Positions 34,675-44,376 are shown, counted from the stretch's first letter. The stretch is DNA of 51,253 bases from JBCBSS01 sp039819065 (GCA_039819065.1 JBCBSS010000041.1:1-51253); one strand, 5' to 3'. Numbers and translations are program-made. The notes: generated by a model not told the origin, from the letters alone.

Positions 34675-34695
34675 GTATCATATTCATTATGATAC
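34675..34695. promoter_or_regulatory. Inverted repeat before the thioredoxin gene
   Basis: GTATCATA, TTCAT, TATGATAC: perfect 8-bp arms, 15 bases before the ATG at 34711. Its position near the start suggests an operator or a leader hairpin that acts on translation. No T tract follows. Confidence 0.45.
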
Positions 34696-34710
34696 TAAAC
34701 ACTTTTTAAT

Positions 34711-35022
34711 ATGATCGAATTACAGCAAGACAATCTGGAAGAAATTATTAACAGCAACGATAAGGTAATGGTACAATACGGTGCGACATGGTGTGGAAAT
34801 TGCCGCATTACCAAACCTAAATTCAAGCGTTTATCGTCAGAACATGAAGATGTTACTTTCGTGTATGTGGATGCCGAAAAATTACCTTTATCCAGAACAT
34901 TTGCCGAAGTAAAAAACCTACCTACATTTGCAGGGTTTAAAAATGGGAAGCTGATCAATCAAATCAGCGGCAACAAATCTGAAATCATAAATACCCTGAT
35001 CAATGAGGTTACCGATAATTAA
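34711..35022 (+). CDS. Thioredoxin-family protein
   Basis: The 103-residue protein has the active site WCGNC with cysteines 28 and 31, preceded by VQYGAT, and the cis-proline in NLPTFAGF. It has no signal peptide, so it is cytoplasmic. In related Bacteroidetes this gene lies with DUF6952 and a peroxiredoxin (from memory). Here the DUF6952 gene overlaps its end by 20 bases; no peroxiredoxin is present in the window. It would reduce a thiol peroxidase or other disulfides. Confidence 0.9.
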   Translation: MIELQQDNLEEIINSNDKVMVQYGATWCGNCRITKPKFKRLSSEHEDVTFVYVDAEKLPLSRTFAEVKNLPTFAGFKNGKLINQISGNKSEIINTLINEVTDN

Positions 35023-35257
35023 GCATGTGGTAGAATTCATGGGCGATCGCGACGAAGACTGGGTCGTGGAAACCATAGAATTACTAGAACATTTGGCCGA
35101 CGCAAAGGGCATTAAAGAAGAAGAACTAGACGTAATTGGTGAATTACTTTCAAACCTGTACGGGTCTTTAGAGGTTTACAAAGAAATAAAGGACGGCACT
35201 CCTGAAAAGGAAGCTTTAAACGGCTTCATGAAGAGAGTGTCAGGTTCTATCAATTGA
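35003..35257 (+). CDS. DUF6952 family protein
   Basis: The 84-residue protein reads LPIIKHVVEF...DWVVETIELLEHL and ELDVIGELLSNLYG, with EALNGFMKRVSGSI at the end, matching the small helical DUF6952 proteins (recognition from memory). The function is not known. It overlaps the thioredoxin gene by 20 bases and must be co-translated, so a redox or peroxide-stress role is likely. Confidence 0.8.
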   Translation: MRLPIIKHVVEFMGDRDEDWVVETIELLEHLADAKGIKEEELDVIGELLSNLYGSLEVYKEIKDGTPEKEALNGFMKRVSGSIN

Positions 35258-35267
35258 GAAAGACTCC

Positions 35268-35316
35268 ACTGCTGAAGTTTCACCCATCGAGCATTGTAAT
35301 CAGAAGCTTCAGCAGT
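35268..35316. repeat. Inverted repeat after the thioredoxin/DUF6952 pair
   Basis: ACTGCTGAAG (35268-35277) and CTTCAGCAGT (35307-35316) are perfect 10-bp arms with a 29-base loop. It could end the operon, but no T tract follows. Confidence 0.4.
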
Positions 35317-35350
35317 ATTCCTTAAAATCGTAATGTAGATCAATTACATT

Positions 35351-35818
35351 ATGTTAGAACAGTTTTATTGTAAAAGTCCGGAAGAAATTCCTGAGACATT
35401 CGCAAAAGCATGGAATGACCGAGACAGCTATGCTATTGCTAACCTCTTTACCGAAAAAGCGGAGTTTGTGAATGTGGTCGGCTTGTGGTGGCATGATCGC
35501 GAGTCTATTTGGAAAGCACACGACTACGGACTCAAAACCATATTCAGTGAGTCTAAAATGGAGATTAGGCAGATCAAATCCATGAAACTGGGTGAAGACG
35601 TAACGCTTGTTCATGCCAGAATGATACTCAGTGGGCAAACGGCTCATGACGGCGTCAACTCACCGGGTCGTCGCCAAAACATTCTAAGTTTCGTAGCTAA
35701 ACATACCGATCAGGGCTGGGTCTGCGTATCCGCCCACAATACCGATGTGATACCAGGCAAAGAGACCAACATAGTCGACGAATCGGGCAGCATGAAATCG
35801 GTTGACTATCGGAAGTAG
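35351..35818 (+). CDS. SnoaL-like / SgcJ-EcaC family NTF2-fold protein
   Basis: The 155-residue protein has a cone-shaped NTF2 fold pattern: IPETFAKAWNDRDSYAIANLFTEKAEFVNVVGLWWHDRESI, then strands with TLVHARMILSG and RQNILSFVAKHTDQGWVCVSAHNTDV. Such proteins bind or turn over small molecules; many have no known substrate. The end NTDVIPGKETNIVDE is typical. It stands alone after a small intergenic inverted repeat. Confidence 0.8.
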   Translation: MLEQFYCKSPEEIPETFAKAWNDRDSYAIANLFTEKAEFVNVVGLWWHDRESIWKAHDYGLKTIFSESKMEIRQIKSMKLGEDVTLVHARMILSGQTAHDGVNSPGRRQNILSFVAKHTDQGWVCVSAHNTDVIPGKETNIVDESGSMKSVDYRK

Positions 35819-35932
35819 CACCAGCTGGTTTCTATCTTTTCCTATTAAAAATCATAATTAAGGTTGACTTAGGCCATTTGTTGCCATCCGTGCATTGTTT
35901 ATCTTCTCACCGGATAAACGTATGGTGCAAGG

Positions 35933-38900
35933 ATGAAAAAGATGATGCTTTTGGTATTGATCCAATTGCTGTTATCTCTCATGGCAGCAGGTCAGGTCTA
36001 TCATCGCGTTTATTTGACAGCTAATCTGGCAGATGCTACCGAAGATACGCTCTTCTTTCCTACCCTATCCAGCCTGTTATCGTCAAATAACAACTCCAGA
36101 TCTACACTGATTATTAATGGTGACATCAGCCAGCATTATAAGTGGCTGGATCACCAAACTCATTTCCAACCACTCATCGATTTTGGTCATCAAACACCAC
36201 ATACCAAAATAGTAATCATCCCCGGTGACCGGGATTGGAATGATTGTGACAAGAAGGGTTTGAAGGCGGTTAAAAAGCTTGAAAAACTGATCAAATCCCA
36301 GGCTTCAGACAATATGATTTGGGCTATTGGCAAGGGGTGTCCAGGCCCTAAATCAATTATGCTTGATGACCGAATTTTGTTGCTCACGGTAAATACCCAA
36401 TGGTGGAACCATCCTTTCGACAAGCCTAAACCCGCCGATGCTGATTGTAAAATCATCACCAATGGCGATTTCATGGAGGAATTAGAAGACGCCATTGATG
36501 AGAATGAGGATAAGAATGTACTGATAGCTGGCCACTACCCGCTTTTATCTTCTGGTGAGTACGGGGGGCGCTTTCCTGTTTGGAGCCATTTGAGTCCGTT
36601 GCCCATTATCGGTAGTATGAAGGTTGCGTACCGACAACATATAGGTTTACACAAAGACATAAGCAATGAACGCTACACAGTATATCGCAGCCAGGTTAGT
36701 GGTATAATTGGTGAGAAGCATAACCTCATTTACCTTTCCGGCCATGATAGAAACCAGTTCATCGCCAGGCGAGGTTCAAATTACCTGATAAACAGTGGTG
36801 CCCCGGTTGAAGCTCATTTTGCCGCCAAGAGTAAACGTTCTATCCTGTCTTTAAACCAACCAGGACTGATCGAAATGCGCTATTACAAGAATGGCAAGGT
36901 AGAAGCTATTTTCCACACTTATTCGAAAGGGGTGTTTGTTGAAAGTGGGAAAGAGCACTTATTGTTTCAGTCACCGTGCGAAGCCGATAGCCTCATTGAA
37001 GCACCAGTAAGCAATATAACCACTACTTGTCGAGAAGCGGTAGCCGACCCTCCGGCTACCGCACATGGTACTTTCATCTCCTTACCAGCAGGCCCCGAAT
37101 ACGCTGCCGGTAAATTCAAGAGATTCTGGCTGGGGGATCATTACAGAAATGATTGGACTACACCAGTGTCAATTCCATATCTCAACTTAAGTACCAAATT
37201 CGGTGGTTTGGAACCGTATAAAAAAGGTGGTGGAAGGCAGACCACTTCGTTAAAACTCCGTAATCCAGAGGGAAAGGAATACGTATTCCGTTCGGTTAAT
37301 AAAGATCCTTCAAAGGCCATAGATTACAGATTGCGGGAGACTATTTTTTCCAGGGTACTGCGTGATCAGACCACCACTCAACATCCTTATGGGGCAATGG
37401 CCGTAGATGTTCTCTTGAACCGGTTGGATATCCTTCATGCACACCCTGAATTGTACATTCTACCGAATAGCCCTAAACTGGGGAAGTATAGAAATGAATA
37501 CCATGGGTTAATCGGTATGCTGGAGGATCGCCCTGGCAAGGCCGATAATGATGGCCAATACTTCGGAGATGCAGATGATATTTTGAAAAGCCATCAGACG
37601 TTTAGAAAAATGTATGATGATCAAGATCACCAGGTGGATAAAGAGGAGTTTCTTAGGGCTCGTGTTTTTGATATACTGATAGGTGATTGGGGAAAGCATG
37701 AAGATAACTGGAAATGGGCGCAGTATAAAAAAGATGGTAAGGTAACATACCGGCCCATTCCTCGTGATCGCGACCATGTATTCTCCCAATGGGATGGCGC
37801 TTTGCCTTGGTTGGCCGATCGTGAATGGGCCAAGCCTAGTGGAGAAAACTTTGACTATGATATCAAAGGCTTGCGCAGTTTGATGTGGCAGGCACGCCAT
37901 TTGGACAGGTTTATGGCCAGGGAAGCTAACCGGCACGATTGGATTAATGCAGCGTTCTACATCCAGGAAAAAATCACGGAAGCCGACATAGACAGTGCTA
38001 TGGCTAAAATGCCTCAAGGGTTATCCTCATCAGCTGAGATTGGAAACAAACTTAAATCCCGGTTGAGAAAGCTCAACATTTATGCTCAGCAATACTACGA
38101 TATGCTTAGTAAGGAAGTGGATGTAGTCGGTTCTAATGATAGGGAATTCTTCGACCTGATCTCTGAGGACAACGGATCAATTCGAATAGAGGTTTTCAAT
38201 AAGAAAAAGGGAGACAAAGTAGAAAAGGGAAAGAAACTAATCTATCAAAGAAGGTTCCTTCCCGGAGAAACCAGAGAAATTAGGTTGTTCGGATTGGGTG
38301 ATAAAGACTGCTTTCACTTAAAGGGATCAGCAATAAGCAGTATTAAAGTACGAATCATAGGAGGCTCTGGAAAAGATGTCTTGGTCAACGATCTGGTGAG
38401 ACAAAACCCATCGAAACGGCTCATTATCCACGAAATTGATTCTATGGTTTCCACTAGTGCGACTAAGCAAAAGAAAGCCCGGGCGAAAATGGCACAAAAA
38501 GTTAGCTATGACCGTACCGCATTCGTTTATAATACTTATTTCCCTTCCCTACTGTTTAGCTATAATGCCACCAATGGCCTAACGCTTAGCGGAGGTGTGG
38601 ATTTCACACGCCAGCGATTCGCGAAGCCCGATTACAGTACGAAACACAAGATTAATTTTTCACTTTCTAGCGCAGGTAATACCGGTATTGAGTACGGCGT
38701 GAAATTCAGGCATGTGGTGGGTAAATGGGATCTCGGACTAGCAACCGGTGTTGGTGCACCGGTTTTTAACCAAAACTTCTTCGGCCTGGGCAATGAGACC
38801 AATAAAGTAGACTCTCTTTTCAGGAGTAATTTCTACAGGTCAAGGTATAATAGCTATTATGCCAGAACAGGTTTAGAAAGGACATTCTGGAAGAAAAGCC

Positions 38901-39562
38901 GTCTGACCATCGGTGCGCTTTACGAACACAATAGGGGCAATATAGAGGATAACACTATTCTGGATCACAATCCGACTTTCGGGGTTGAAACTCTAGATCT
39001 ATTTGGAGGAAGTGCTTCGTTAGAACTGGATTTTCGCGACCACAGTCGACTCCCCAGGCGTGGTACCAGGCTTTTCACTACCTATGAGGGCGCTTCAGGA
39101 GTTAACGACAACGACACGTATGGTGTGCTTGAAGGTTCATTTGAATACTACGCAACGGCGAGACTTCCTGCCCCACTGACCTTAGGAGTGAAAGTGGGTG
39201 GAGCTGATAGTTATGGTGATCTGCCTTTTTATAAACAGCCTACGCTGGGATTTTCTAATGGACTACGTGGTTTTCAAAGAAACCGTTTCTATGGTGATTC
39301 CAAGGTTTATCTCAATACTGAGTTAAGGCTGAGGTTGCTGAGAATGAAAACGGCCATTGTACCAATGGAGGTGGGTATGAAGGGGTTCTATGATCGAGGT
39401 CGTGTTTATTTAAGGGGTGAACAATCCGATACATGGCACGAAAGCGTCGGTCTAGGTGTATACGTCGTTCCGTTGTTTGAGCGGTTTACCCTGAGTGTGG
39501 ATGTATCTTCTTCTGATGAAGAATCGGTCTTTTTTACTTTCAGCTTGGGTACCAGTCTTTAA
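35933..39562 (+). CDS. Metallophosphatase-like / kinase-like / Omp85-type barrel fusion
   Basis: The 1209-residue protein has a signal peptide (residues 1-20, ending MAAGQ). Residues ~25-290 are a calcineurin-type metallophosphatase with NGDIS (~62), PGDRDW (~96), GHYPL (~200) and SGHDRN (~269). The first DxH motif and the Asn of GNHD are missing. Residues ~395-640 carry a kinase-like segment: KEYVFRSVNKDP, then DILIGDWGKHEDNW (~580) and IPRDRDHVFSQWDG (~608), which resemble the catalytic and metal loops of Fam20C/HipA/CotH-type kinases. From ~860 to the end is a strand-rich BamA/TamA-type surface-antigen barrel with YGVLEGSFEYYAT and TFSLGTSL. It should sit in the outer membrane with the first parts periplasmic. 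Confidence 0.75.
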   Translation: MKKMMLLVLIQLLLSLMAAGQVYHRVYLTANLADATEDTLFFPTLSSLLSSNNNSRSTLIINGDISQHYKWLDHQTHFQPLIDFGHQTPHTKIVIIPGDRDWNDCDKKGLKAVKKLEKLIKSQASDNMIWAIGKGCPGPKSIMLDDRILLLTVNTQWWNHPFDKPKPADADCKIITNGDFMEELEDAIDENEDKNVLIAGHYPLLSSGEYGGRFPVWSHLSPLPIIGSMKVAYRQHIGLHKDISNERYTVYRSQVSGIIGEKHNLIYLSGHDRNQFIARRGSNYLINSGAPVEAHFAAKSKRSILSLNQPGLIEMRYYKNGKVEAIFHTYSKGVFVESGKEHLLFQSPCEADSLIEAPVSNITTTCREAVADPPATAHGTFISLPAGPEYAAGKFKRFWLGDHYRNDWTTPVSIPYLNLSTKFGGLEPYKKGGGRQTTSLKLRNPEGKEYVFRSVNKDPSKAIDYRLRETIFSRVLRDQTTTQHPYGAMAVDVLLNRLDILHAHPELYILPNSPKLGKYRNEYHGLIGMLEDRPGKADNDGQYFGDADDILKSHQTFRKMYDDQDHQVDKEEFLRARVFDILIGDWGKHEDNWKWAQYKKDGKVTYRPIPRDRDHVFSQWDGALPWLADREWAKPSGENFDYDIKGLRSLMWQARHLDRFMAREANRHDWINAAFYIQEKITEADIDSAMAKMPQGLSSSAEIGNKLKSRLRKLNIYAQQYYDMLSKEVDVVGSNDREFFDLISEDNGSIRIEVFNKKKGDKVEKGKKLIYQRRFLPGETREIRLFGLGDKDCFHLKGSAISSIKVRIIGGSGKDVLVNDLVRQNPSKRLIIHEIDSMVSTSATKQKKARAKMAQKVSYDRTAFVYNTYFPSLLFSYNATNGLTLSGGVDFTRQRFAKPDYSTKHKINFSLSSAGNTGIEYGVKFRHVVGKWDLGLATGVGAPVFNQNFFGLGNETNKVDSLFRSNFYRSRYNSYYARTGLERTFWKKSRLTIGALYEHNRGNIEDNTILDHNPTFGVETLDLFGGSASLELDFRDHSRLPRRGTRLFTTYEGASGVNDNDTYGVLEGSFEYYATARLPAPLTLGVKVGGADSYGDLPFYKQPTLGFSNGLRGFQRNRFYGDSKVYLNTELRLRLLRMKTAIVPMEVGMKGFYDRGRVYLRGEQSDTWHESVGLGVYVVPLFERFTLSVDVSSSDEESVFFTFSLGTSL

Positions 39563-39595
39563 CCCTTAAGAGACATTTCAAAATACGATTGCAAA

Positions 39596-40564
39596 TCAGC
39601 AATATTTCTTGGCCAGGCTTTCTGCTAACGTGAGTATATCTTCCAACCTGGCTAATGAGGCCAGCCAAAACTCTGGAATATCACTTCTTGAGTAAAAAAT
39701 ACCTGCTAACCCTCCGGTTATAGCCCCGGTTGTATCGGTATCATGTCCTAGGTTCACTGCTTTTAAAATGGCTTCTTCAAAGGAGTTGGTGGTCAGAAAA
39801 GACCAGAAACTCGCCTCTAAAGATTGTAGAACATAGCCTCCTGAATGTATCTCATTTTGCGAAAGCTGGCTAATGTCATTGTGGATCAAACGGTCAAACA
39901 GTTTAGCCTCTTGCTGAGAAAAATTGAGCTGATTCCACAACCTTTTAACCTCGTTTTGCAGGCTTTTATAAGCATCGTTCCTTTCCACACCATCTAACAG
40001 CAACTCGGCGTATTTCAAGTATATAAAACAAGCCATCGCGGCCCTAATGTGACGGTGAGTCAGTGCTGACACTTCCCAAATTACTTCAAACTGTTTTTCT
40101 ATATCCCACCCTTTGATCAAATACAAAAGAGGTAATATGCGCATAAGTGATCCATTGCCATTATCCGACTCCTGGGCATCGTACTTCAGCAGTTTGAGCC
40201 CTTCAAGGTCATTGCTTTGTAATAGCTCTTCCAACCTTGAGATCGACCTTGAAGTAGTCATACCAATATCGAAAACCTCATTTCTTGCGCTCCAATAGGC
40301 TTGTGTTTTCCATAACACAAAGTTCTTGGCGATATCAAGCAGATCATAACCTTTGGTCAAGGATTCAGCCAAGCAAAATGTTAAGGCGCCATCGTCAGAC
40401 CACGTACCCATTGGCTGATTGTGTACCCCGTATCCAATCATATCCTTGGCAGGTTTTGACTTCATTTCCTGGGCACTCTTGAACTCATATGGAACACCAA
40501 TAGCATCTCCTATAGCGACACTGAGTAGAGCATTGCTCAGTTTGTCTTCTTGTATTTCATTCAT
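39596..40564 (-). CDS. ADP-ribosylglycohydrolase family protein
   Basis: From the ATG at 40564 the protein has 322 residues. The family's metal and catalytic motifs are clear: VAIGDAIGVPYEF near the start, GTWSDDGALTFCLAESL, DSGNGSLMR (here DNGNGSLMRILPLL) and GHDTDTTGAITGGLAGIFY at the end. Such enzymes remove ADP-ribose from arginine or other groups, or act in dinitrogenase-reductase-like regulation. A second ATG at 40588 adds eight residues. No ADP-ribosyltransferase is in the window. It stands alone. Confidence 0.88.
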   Translation of the reverse strand: MNEIQEDKLSNALLSVAIGDAIGVPYEFKSAQEMKSKPAKDMIGYGVHNQPMGTWSDDGALTFCLAESLTKGYDLLDIAKNFVLWKTQAYWSARNEVFDIGMTTSRSISRLEELLQSNDLEGLKLLKYDAQESDNGNGSLMRILPLLYLIKGWDIEKQFEVIWEVSALTHRHIRAAMACFIYLKYAELLLDGVERNDAYKSLQNEVKRLWNQLNFSQQEAKLFDRLIHNDISQLSQNEIHSGGYVLQSLEASFWSFLTTNSFEEAILKAVNLGHDTDTTGAITGGLAGIFYSRSDIPEFWLASLARLEDILTLAESLAKKYC

Positions 40565-40767
40565 TGTAATAACGATCTTGCTAACCAACTGATTCTATTT
40601 TAGGTACGACCTGACTACGGCCCAACCAAAACTAAGCTGCGTATGCGTTTTTGAAAATATTAAGGTATGAATGACTAAGCTTTAAAACATCAACTTAATA
40701 CCAATACCTTGTTTCTATGCCTTTGGCATTCATATAGTCTTTAAGGTCTTCGCCACTGTTTTTTGCC

Positions 40768-41688
40768 TCAGAATACTACGTTCGTATTTGGTAGTGAAGA
40801 CCTAATCCTTAATTTTTCTGATTCGGAAAAGCTGTTCCCACTGAGTTCTAAAACAGCCAGTTTTGCCAAGCCACTCAAGCTCTCGGGAAGTTGGGACAGT
40901 CGATTCTTTCTAAGCAAGACTACCTTCAAATTGGGTAACTGATCAATGTTTTCAATAAGGCTGCTCACGTCAATATTTGGGTTGTTATCAAGCACCAATC
41001 CATCCAGTTGATCCATCAGTTTTAACTCATTCGGAATGAATCTTAAATCGTTACCAGATAAAGCCAGTATCTTCAAAGCAGGTACTTGTGACAACACATT
41101 GAAAGCGCCTGGTAATTCTAAGTTTGGGTTATCTGACAAGTGCAGTTCTTCCAACATTTTTAACCCCTTCATTTCCAATGGCATGGTAGAAACATTTAAT
41201 CCATTTAGATATAAGAAGTCAAGTTTTTGAACTTTGGAAAGTGAGTTCAAAGCGTTGCCAAGGTTCAATTGTTTATTGTTGGACAAATCGATTTCCCTCA
41301 AATTGGGTAAGTCTGTTAAAACCTCCGGCAAATCTTTAAAATCATTGCCCCTTAGATTAATAACCGTAATTTCGACTAACTTCTTCAGTCCAAGCGGCAA
41401 CGAGTTCAGGTTGTTATCCTGAAGATTTAACAATCCTAAATGCGCTACTTTCTCGATTCCGTTGGGAAGCTCTTCCAATCCACAGCCCGTCATGTACAAT
41501 GATTCTAAGTTGGGAAGTTTATCAATTTGTCCGTCTATCCTTGCTACATCCATACAAGCTAAGTCTAGCCATTTGACTTTCTCAGGCTCTTTTAATGCTT
41601 CTTCAAGTTGGGTATAGCGTTGATTCCCCTGTCCGATAGCCGTATGTTGTAGAAGTATTATGCAGATTAATATTAGACCTTTCTTCAT
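40768..41688 (-). CDS. Secreted leucine-rich-repeat protein
   Basis: From the ATG at 41688 the protein has 306 residues, starting with a signal peptide (MKKGLILICIILLQHTAIGQ). About ten LxxLxLxxNxL repeats fill residues ~45-300 (for example LKMLEELHLSDNPNLELP and LKILALSGNDLRFIPNELKL). No other domain or membrane anchor is present. LRRs bind proteins; the partner is unknown. An upstream in-frame ATG at 41745 would add 19 residues that hide the signal, so 41688 is preferred. Confidence 0.85.
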   Translation of the reverse strand: MKKGLILICIILLQHTAIGQGNQRYTQLEEALKEPEKVKWLDLACMDVARIDGQIDKLPNLESLYMTGCGLEELPNGIEKVAHLGLLNLQDNNLNSLPLGLKKLVEITVINLRGNDFKDLPEVLTDLPNLREIDLSNNKQLNLGNALNSLSKVQKLDFLYLNGLNVSTMPLEMKGLKMLEELHLSDNPNLELPGAFNVLSQVPALKILALSGNDLRFIPNELKLMDQLDGLVLDNNPNIDVSSLIENIDQLPNLKVVLLRKNRLSQLPESLSGLAKLAVLELSGNSFSESEKLRIRSSLPNTNVVF

Positions 41689-41738
41689 TGGAACAGATAA
41701 GGTGCTTAGCAGCCTGCATGAAAGCTGTAATATTTGAC

Positions 41739-42437
41739 CTACCATTCAATCAACTCCTTCCCTATTTCAACAATTCCGTTTTCCTCTTTAAACTTTTCAT
41801 GTTCATAATACTCCAGTATGCTACTAGCCACTGTTTGAGGTTCGGTATCTGCGTCGGTCTGGGCAATATCCGTCTTCATTTTGCCGGGGTGCAGGCTGAT
41901 GAATTTGATGCTGTTCTTAAACTCTTTCCTTAGGCAATTAGTCAACATGTTTTGAGCTGCTTTTGCCACACTATAAGAGTAACTCACGTCAAGATCGTGG
42001 TGAGTGCCATTGCTTTGCCTGGTGATCGAACCAAACCTACTATTGAGATTAATTACAAGTGGATCACTTGCCGCCAGAAGATTAACCTTGACCGACTTAG
42101 TTGTTCGCAACACTCCCAGGCAATGGATATTGAATAAGTCCAATAGCTCATCCGATTCAACCTTATCAAGTGTAAATGCCTCACCGCTTATTCCTGCATT
42201 ATTAATCAATAAGTCGATAGGCCCGTTTTGAACGACTGCTTGAATTGACTCGATAGAAGCATCATTTGATAAGTCGGCTACTATAAGTTTACCATTTTCA
42301 GGTAAGTTAGCTTTTAACTCCTCAGCCGCTGATTCATTTCTAAGTACTCCAAAAACATAGTAATCTTTGGCCAGAAATAGCTCAAATAGTGCTTTACCAA
42401 GCCCTTTATTAATTCCTGTTATTAGTACGTTTTTCAT
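41739..42437 (-). CDS. Short-chain dehydrogenase/reductase
   Basis: The 232-residue SDR has TGINKGLG (residues 7-14), LINNAG near residue 78 and YSVAK near 157. The C-terminal part carries HPGKMKTDIAQTDADTEPQ, as in bacterial carbonyl-reductase-like SDRs. The substrate is not determinable. It ends 50 bases before the LRR gene start. Confidence 0.86.
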   Translation of the reverse strand: MKNVLITGINKGLGKALFELFLAKDYYVFGVLRNESAAEELKANLPENGKLIVADLSNDASIESIQAVVQNGPIDLLINNAGISGEAFTLDKVESDELLDLFNIHCLGVLRTTKSVKVNLLAASDPLVINLNSRFGSITRQSNGTHHDLDVSYSYSVAKAAQNMLTNCLRKEFKNSIKFISLHPGKMKTDIAQTDADTEPQTVASSILEYYEHEKFKEENGIVEIGKELIEW

Positions 42438-42765
42438 TCGTTTTACATCTGACTCCAGCTTTGTATTGTAAACCAGAGCATCTTACATCCCTTCTAAAGT
42501 AGCCGATTGACGAATATCAGGCAAATGATTAGGTAGCTTAAGGGATTTACTATGACGGAGCTTATCCATTATAAAGCACTGTTGTCGAAATCCGCGGAAA
42601 TTAGTATCCGTGTTCTTCGTTGAGAATTCCTGAATTCTTCCAAAAATTGAATTCAAGAAAGGGAAAACTCATGGTAAGTTTACCAACTTTGTTTTTAAGC
42701 AAATAGTATTTAATTCGTACGTACATCGTGACTGGCCTCCAAATAATCACCGCCCCTCTCACCTA
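42438..42765. other. Intergenic region with little structure
   Basis: No gene is seen. Small inverted repeats include TGGTAA-GT-TTACCA (42672-42685) and GAATTC repeats near 42620-42655. None has a clear role. Confidence 0.55.
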
Positions 42766-43266
42766 CTATGCATCAGCTATCAAGCTATAGTAGGACAAAA
42801 CCTCTTCGCCTTTGCTATGGTCACCTTGATACTTAAGGCCAAGTTTTCGCAATAAGTTGATCGACTTCTGGTTGTCAGGTTTGGTGATGGCGATGATACG
42901 CTCATGTTGATGTAAACTGATTATTTTTACGATGTAGGCTTTAGCTGCTTCGTATGTATATCCATTTCCCTCATACTCAGGCAACAAGGCAAATCCAATA
43001 TCAGGAAACTTCTCATTTTCCCGGTGTAGAAAGGTCACTATGCCAATGGGTTTCTTAGATGCCTTTAACTCGAAGACACTGTAGAAGAAATTAGGATTAT
43101 CCAGTATGCGTTGGATGTACTTGACAGCATCATCTTTATCAGTAACATTTCTGTCGCCAATGAATTTCAGCCATCCTTCGGAATTGACCAAATCAAGAAT
43201 AAATACGGCATCCGCTAAATCTATCGGTCTGATTTGAAGTCTTTCTGTTTCTATGTTGATGTACAC
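42766..43266 (-). CDS. GNAT family N-acetyltransferase (RimJ/RimL-like)
   Basis: The 166-residue protein has the RimJ/RimL-type start INIETERLQIRPIDLADAVFI, the acetyl-CoA region ALLPEYEGNGYTYEAAKAYI (near residues 90-110) and an end NQKSINLLRKLGLKYQG. It would acetylate an amino group on a protein or small molecule; nothing nearby tells which. Confidence 0.88.
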   Translation of the reverse strand: MYINIETERLQIRPIDLADAVFILDLVNSEGWLKFIGDRNVTDKDDAVKYIQRILDNPNFFYSVFELKASKKPIGIVTFLHRENEKFPDIGFALLPEYEGNGYTYEAAKAYIVKIISLHQHERIIAITKPDNQKSINLLRKLGLKYQGDHSKGEEVLSYYSLIADA

Positions 43267-43404
43267 CTTAGTGTATTTGTTTTCTTAGGAGGAATAATTC
43301 TGAAGAGAGTAAAGCTCGCAGTTCTTTTCTTTTCACGTATTTAGCTTAGCTTCTCTCTAATAAATATTCTCTGTATCAAGCCAAGTACTTTACCACTTAT
43401 AATA

Positions 43405-44376
43405 TTACCATGAATTTTTCATATCTATGATGTCCTCAATTGTCAGTGTATCATCTTTATCGATGTTTAGCAAACCATAGTATATACCGGTAATTATCCC
43501 TTCATCAGTTTCAAATACACCGACGGTTCCTTTGCCATCTCGATAAACGATCAAAGAATCATTTGTCAATTTAGGCTCTCTTAGTTGAGACTTTACTACT
43601 TGGATTGGCCTACCCACTTCGATATCCCCATACAACTTAATCCCTGGCTTTTGTAGTCTTATTCCCAGGAAGGACTGGTCTGGGTCATCAAACTTCCAGT
43701 CCTTATCCTTATGCACAAAGACAACCAACTCACCAATATATTCACGTTTTTCATCCTGCTCACGGTCTTTATTAAATAGCGTATAAAACCCAATAATTCC
43801 TTTGTCGGAAGGTTTCTTGTACTTAGCCGCTTTCGAAACTGAGAGTACACCCGAAGTCTCACGATACTTTTTGAAATCCTCGAAATCCGGTACGGGTAAT
43901 GGCTTGTCAACTGTAGTTTCATTAAGTAACTTTTCGTCTTCGCTTATTTGACCTTTTTGTTTGAGCGAATGATATAATAGTGTTTTTGCCGGCCCTTGCT
44001 CCCCTTCATCTCCAAGTAGTTGCGGCTCCAGAAAAAATCGCCCTTCAAACTCGAAGACCATGTTCTTTGCGTCTTCGATCAAATCGAATGGATGTTTGAC
44101 AGAATCGTTTGCGGGTATTATATGCCAAAAAAGGTCTAAGTTTTTAGCTGTATCACTTTCACTATTTGATTCATAAATGGCCTTGTTCCCCGGTGTAATC
44201 CACTGAGGGCATGGGCATCCCCAACCGTAGTATTCCAAGGTAACGACTGAGGTATCCTTTTCAAGCTTGTCGTCATAGGTGGTTTCTCTCTGATCTACAA
44301 AAGACTGATCAGGCTGGCTTGATTTACTCAAACAAGAAAAGTTGAGCCCTAGTATGAAAAGTAGCAAATACTTCAT
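43405..44376 (-). CDS. Lipoprotein of unknown function
   Basis: The 323-residue protein has a signal peptide with lipobox NFSC (Cys15) and no later membrane segment. I do not recognise the family. It opens with Ser/Asp-rich sequence, then strands with YYGWGCPCPQWITPGN, an unusual CPCP motif near residue 54, and a helical/strand mix. It is followed 77 bases later on the same strand by another lipoprotein of unknown role. The two may be co-transcribed. Confidence 0.75.
   Translation of the reverse strand: MKYLLLFILGLNFSCLSKSSQPDQSFVDQRETTYDDKLEKDTSVVTLEYYGWGCPCPQWITPGNKAIYESNSESDTAKNLDLFWHIIPANDSVKHPFDLIEDAKNMVFEFEGRFFLEPQLLGDEGEQGPAKTLLYHSLKQKGQISEDEKLLNETTVDKPLPVPDFEDFKKYRETSGVLSVSKAAKYKKPSDKGIIGFYTLFNKDREQDEKREYIGELVVFVHKDKDWKFDDPDQSFLGIRLQKPGIKLYGDIEVGRPIQVVKSQLREPKLTNDSLIVYRDGKGTVGVFETDEGIITGIYYGLLNIDKDDTLTIEDIIDMKNSW

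Noticed and set aside
37508..38017. 169-residue minus-strand frame inside the 1209-residue gene
   Set aside because: The plus-strand kinase-like motifs explain the sequence; the antisense frame has no domain.
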